The notes beneath the pieces are model-generated. The model had not been told where the DNA came from, did no database searches, and saw only the letters and a program-made list of their open reading frames with translations. Shown in pieces: positions 63,261-64,000 of a stretch of 64,000 nucleotides of DNA (positions within the stretch are counted from its first letter, which is position 1; each line of letters opens with the position of its first letter). Source of the DNA: Mayamaea pseudoterrestris (lineage: Eukaryota > Bacillariophyta > Bacillariophyceae > Sellaphorales > Sellaphoraceae). Made by a program: the position numbers and the translations under genes. The stretch covers positions 62,001 through 126,000 of the forward strand of contig BROI01000030.1 of NCBI GenBank assembly GCA_027923505.1, given 5' to 3'.

Positions 63261-64000
63261 GGTGGTATGATTCCATAATTTGGGGTGTTGGCCACACCCA
63301 TTTTGCAGATGGTGTAGGCCTCCAGGCAGTCCGTTTTGCACCATTTCAGCCCATCCTCATGTCAATGGCACACCCTGGACATGTTTTGCCTGACTCATTG
63401 GGTTGTTGGGTGGCCAGGGCATGGGGCATTGTAGTGGTATGATTCCATAATTTGGGGTGTTGGCCACACCCATCTTGTAGACCATTCCATGCTGTAGGCC
63501 TCCAGGCAGTCCGTTTTGTACCATGTCAGACCATCCTCATGTCAATGGCACACCCTGGACATGTTTTGCATGACTCATTGGGTTGTTGGGTGATCAGGGT
63601 GGGGGGCATTGTAGTGGTATGATTCCATAATTTGGGGTGTTGGCCACACCCATTTTGCAGATGGTGTAGGCCTCCAGGCAGTCCGTTTTGCACCATTTCA
63701 GCCCATCCTCATGTCAATGGCACACCCTGGACATGTTTTGCCTGACTCATTGGGTTGTTGGGGGGCCAGCGCATGGGGCATTGTAGTGGTATGATTCCAT
63801 AATTTGGGGTGTTGGCCACACCCATCTTGTAGACCATTCCATGCTGTAGGCCTCCAGGCAGTCCGTTTTGTACCATGTCAGACCATCCTCATGTCAATGG
63901 CACACCCTGGACATGTTTTGCATGACTCATTGGGTTGTTGGGTGATCAAGGGACGGGGCATTGTAGTGGTATGATTCCATAATTTGGGGTGTTGGCCACA
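63248..64000. repeat. Satellite family A, right array (continues past window end)
   Basis: Same orientation and same A1/A2 dimer as the left block. After a partial A2 tail, unit starts are at 63,325 (A1), 63,505 (A2), 63,677 (A1) and 63,857 (A2, cut by the window end), with spacings of 180, 172 and 180. The sequence is as close to consensus as the 4-14 kb region, so the two A blocks have been homogenised together or separated recently. Confidence 0.95.

Overview
The whole 64 kb window is satellite DNA. I find no credible protein-coding gene, RNA gene or transposon. Two unrelated-looking tandem families, both with near-nucleosome-length units, account for essentially every base. Families of this kind, with kilobase-scale homogenisation and CpG-type variant sites, point to eukaryotic centromeric, pericentromeric or subtelomeric heterochromatin, most likely in an animal with a methylated genome such as a vertebrate. 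The species cannot be read from the sequence, and I do not recognise either family by name.

Layout. Family A fills 1-20,190 and returns in the same orientation at about 63,248-64,000. It is a higher-order repeat: a 180-bp monomer (A1) alternates with a 171-bp monomer (A2) to give a 351-bp dimer. The left block holds about 57 dimer lengths. Family B fills about 20,191-63,247 with a 169-bp monomer, about 255 units, all in one orientation. The B block sits inside the A block. A is interrupted at its GGCCAGGG segment on the left and resumes at the same 8 bases on the right.

Within the B block there is a homogeneous core (about 36.3-47.2 kb, with cleaner arms at 29.9-34.7 and 59.2-62.7 kb) and several deletion-rich patches (about 22.1-23.8, 34.7-36.3, 47.2-53.5 and, worst, 53.5-57.9 kb). 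A 2.98-kb tandem segmental duplication (23,812-26,795 and 26,796-29,776) carries the same private deletions in both copies. A similar deletion-rich patch lies in A at 17.2-19.5 kb, close to the A/B boundary.

The most notable structure is in B. Nearly every 169-bp unit carries a 19-bp dyad, TGGTGACAAGTTGTCACCA, perfect except for its central base, plus a second 11-bp inverted pair separated by 52 bases. The left A/B breakpoint falls inside this dyad. A has its own weaker dyad around TGGCCA. These are candidates for a satellite-binding protein site or a hairpin-forming element, but function is inference. Long apparent ORFs are by-products of the repeat: the minus strand of B is poor in stops, and 169 is 3x56+1, so frames rotate from unit to unit.
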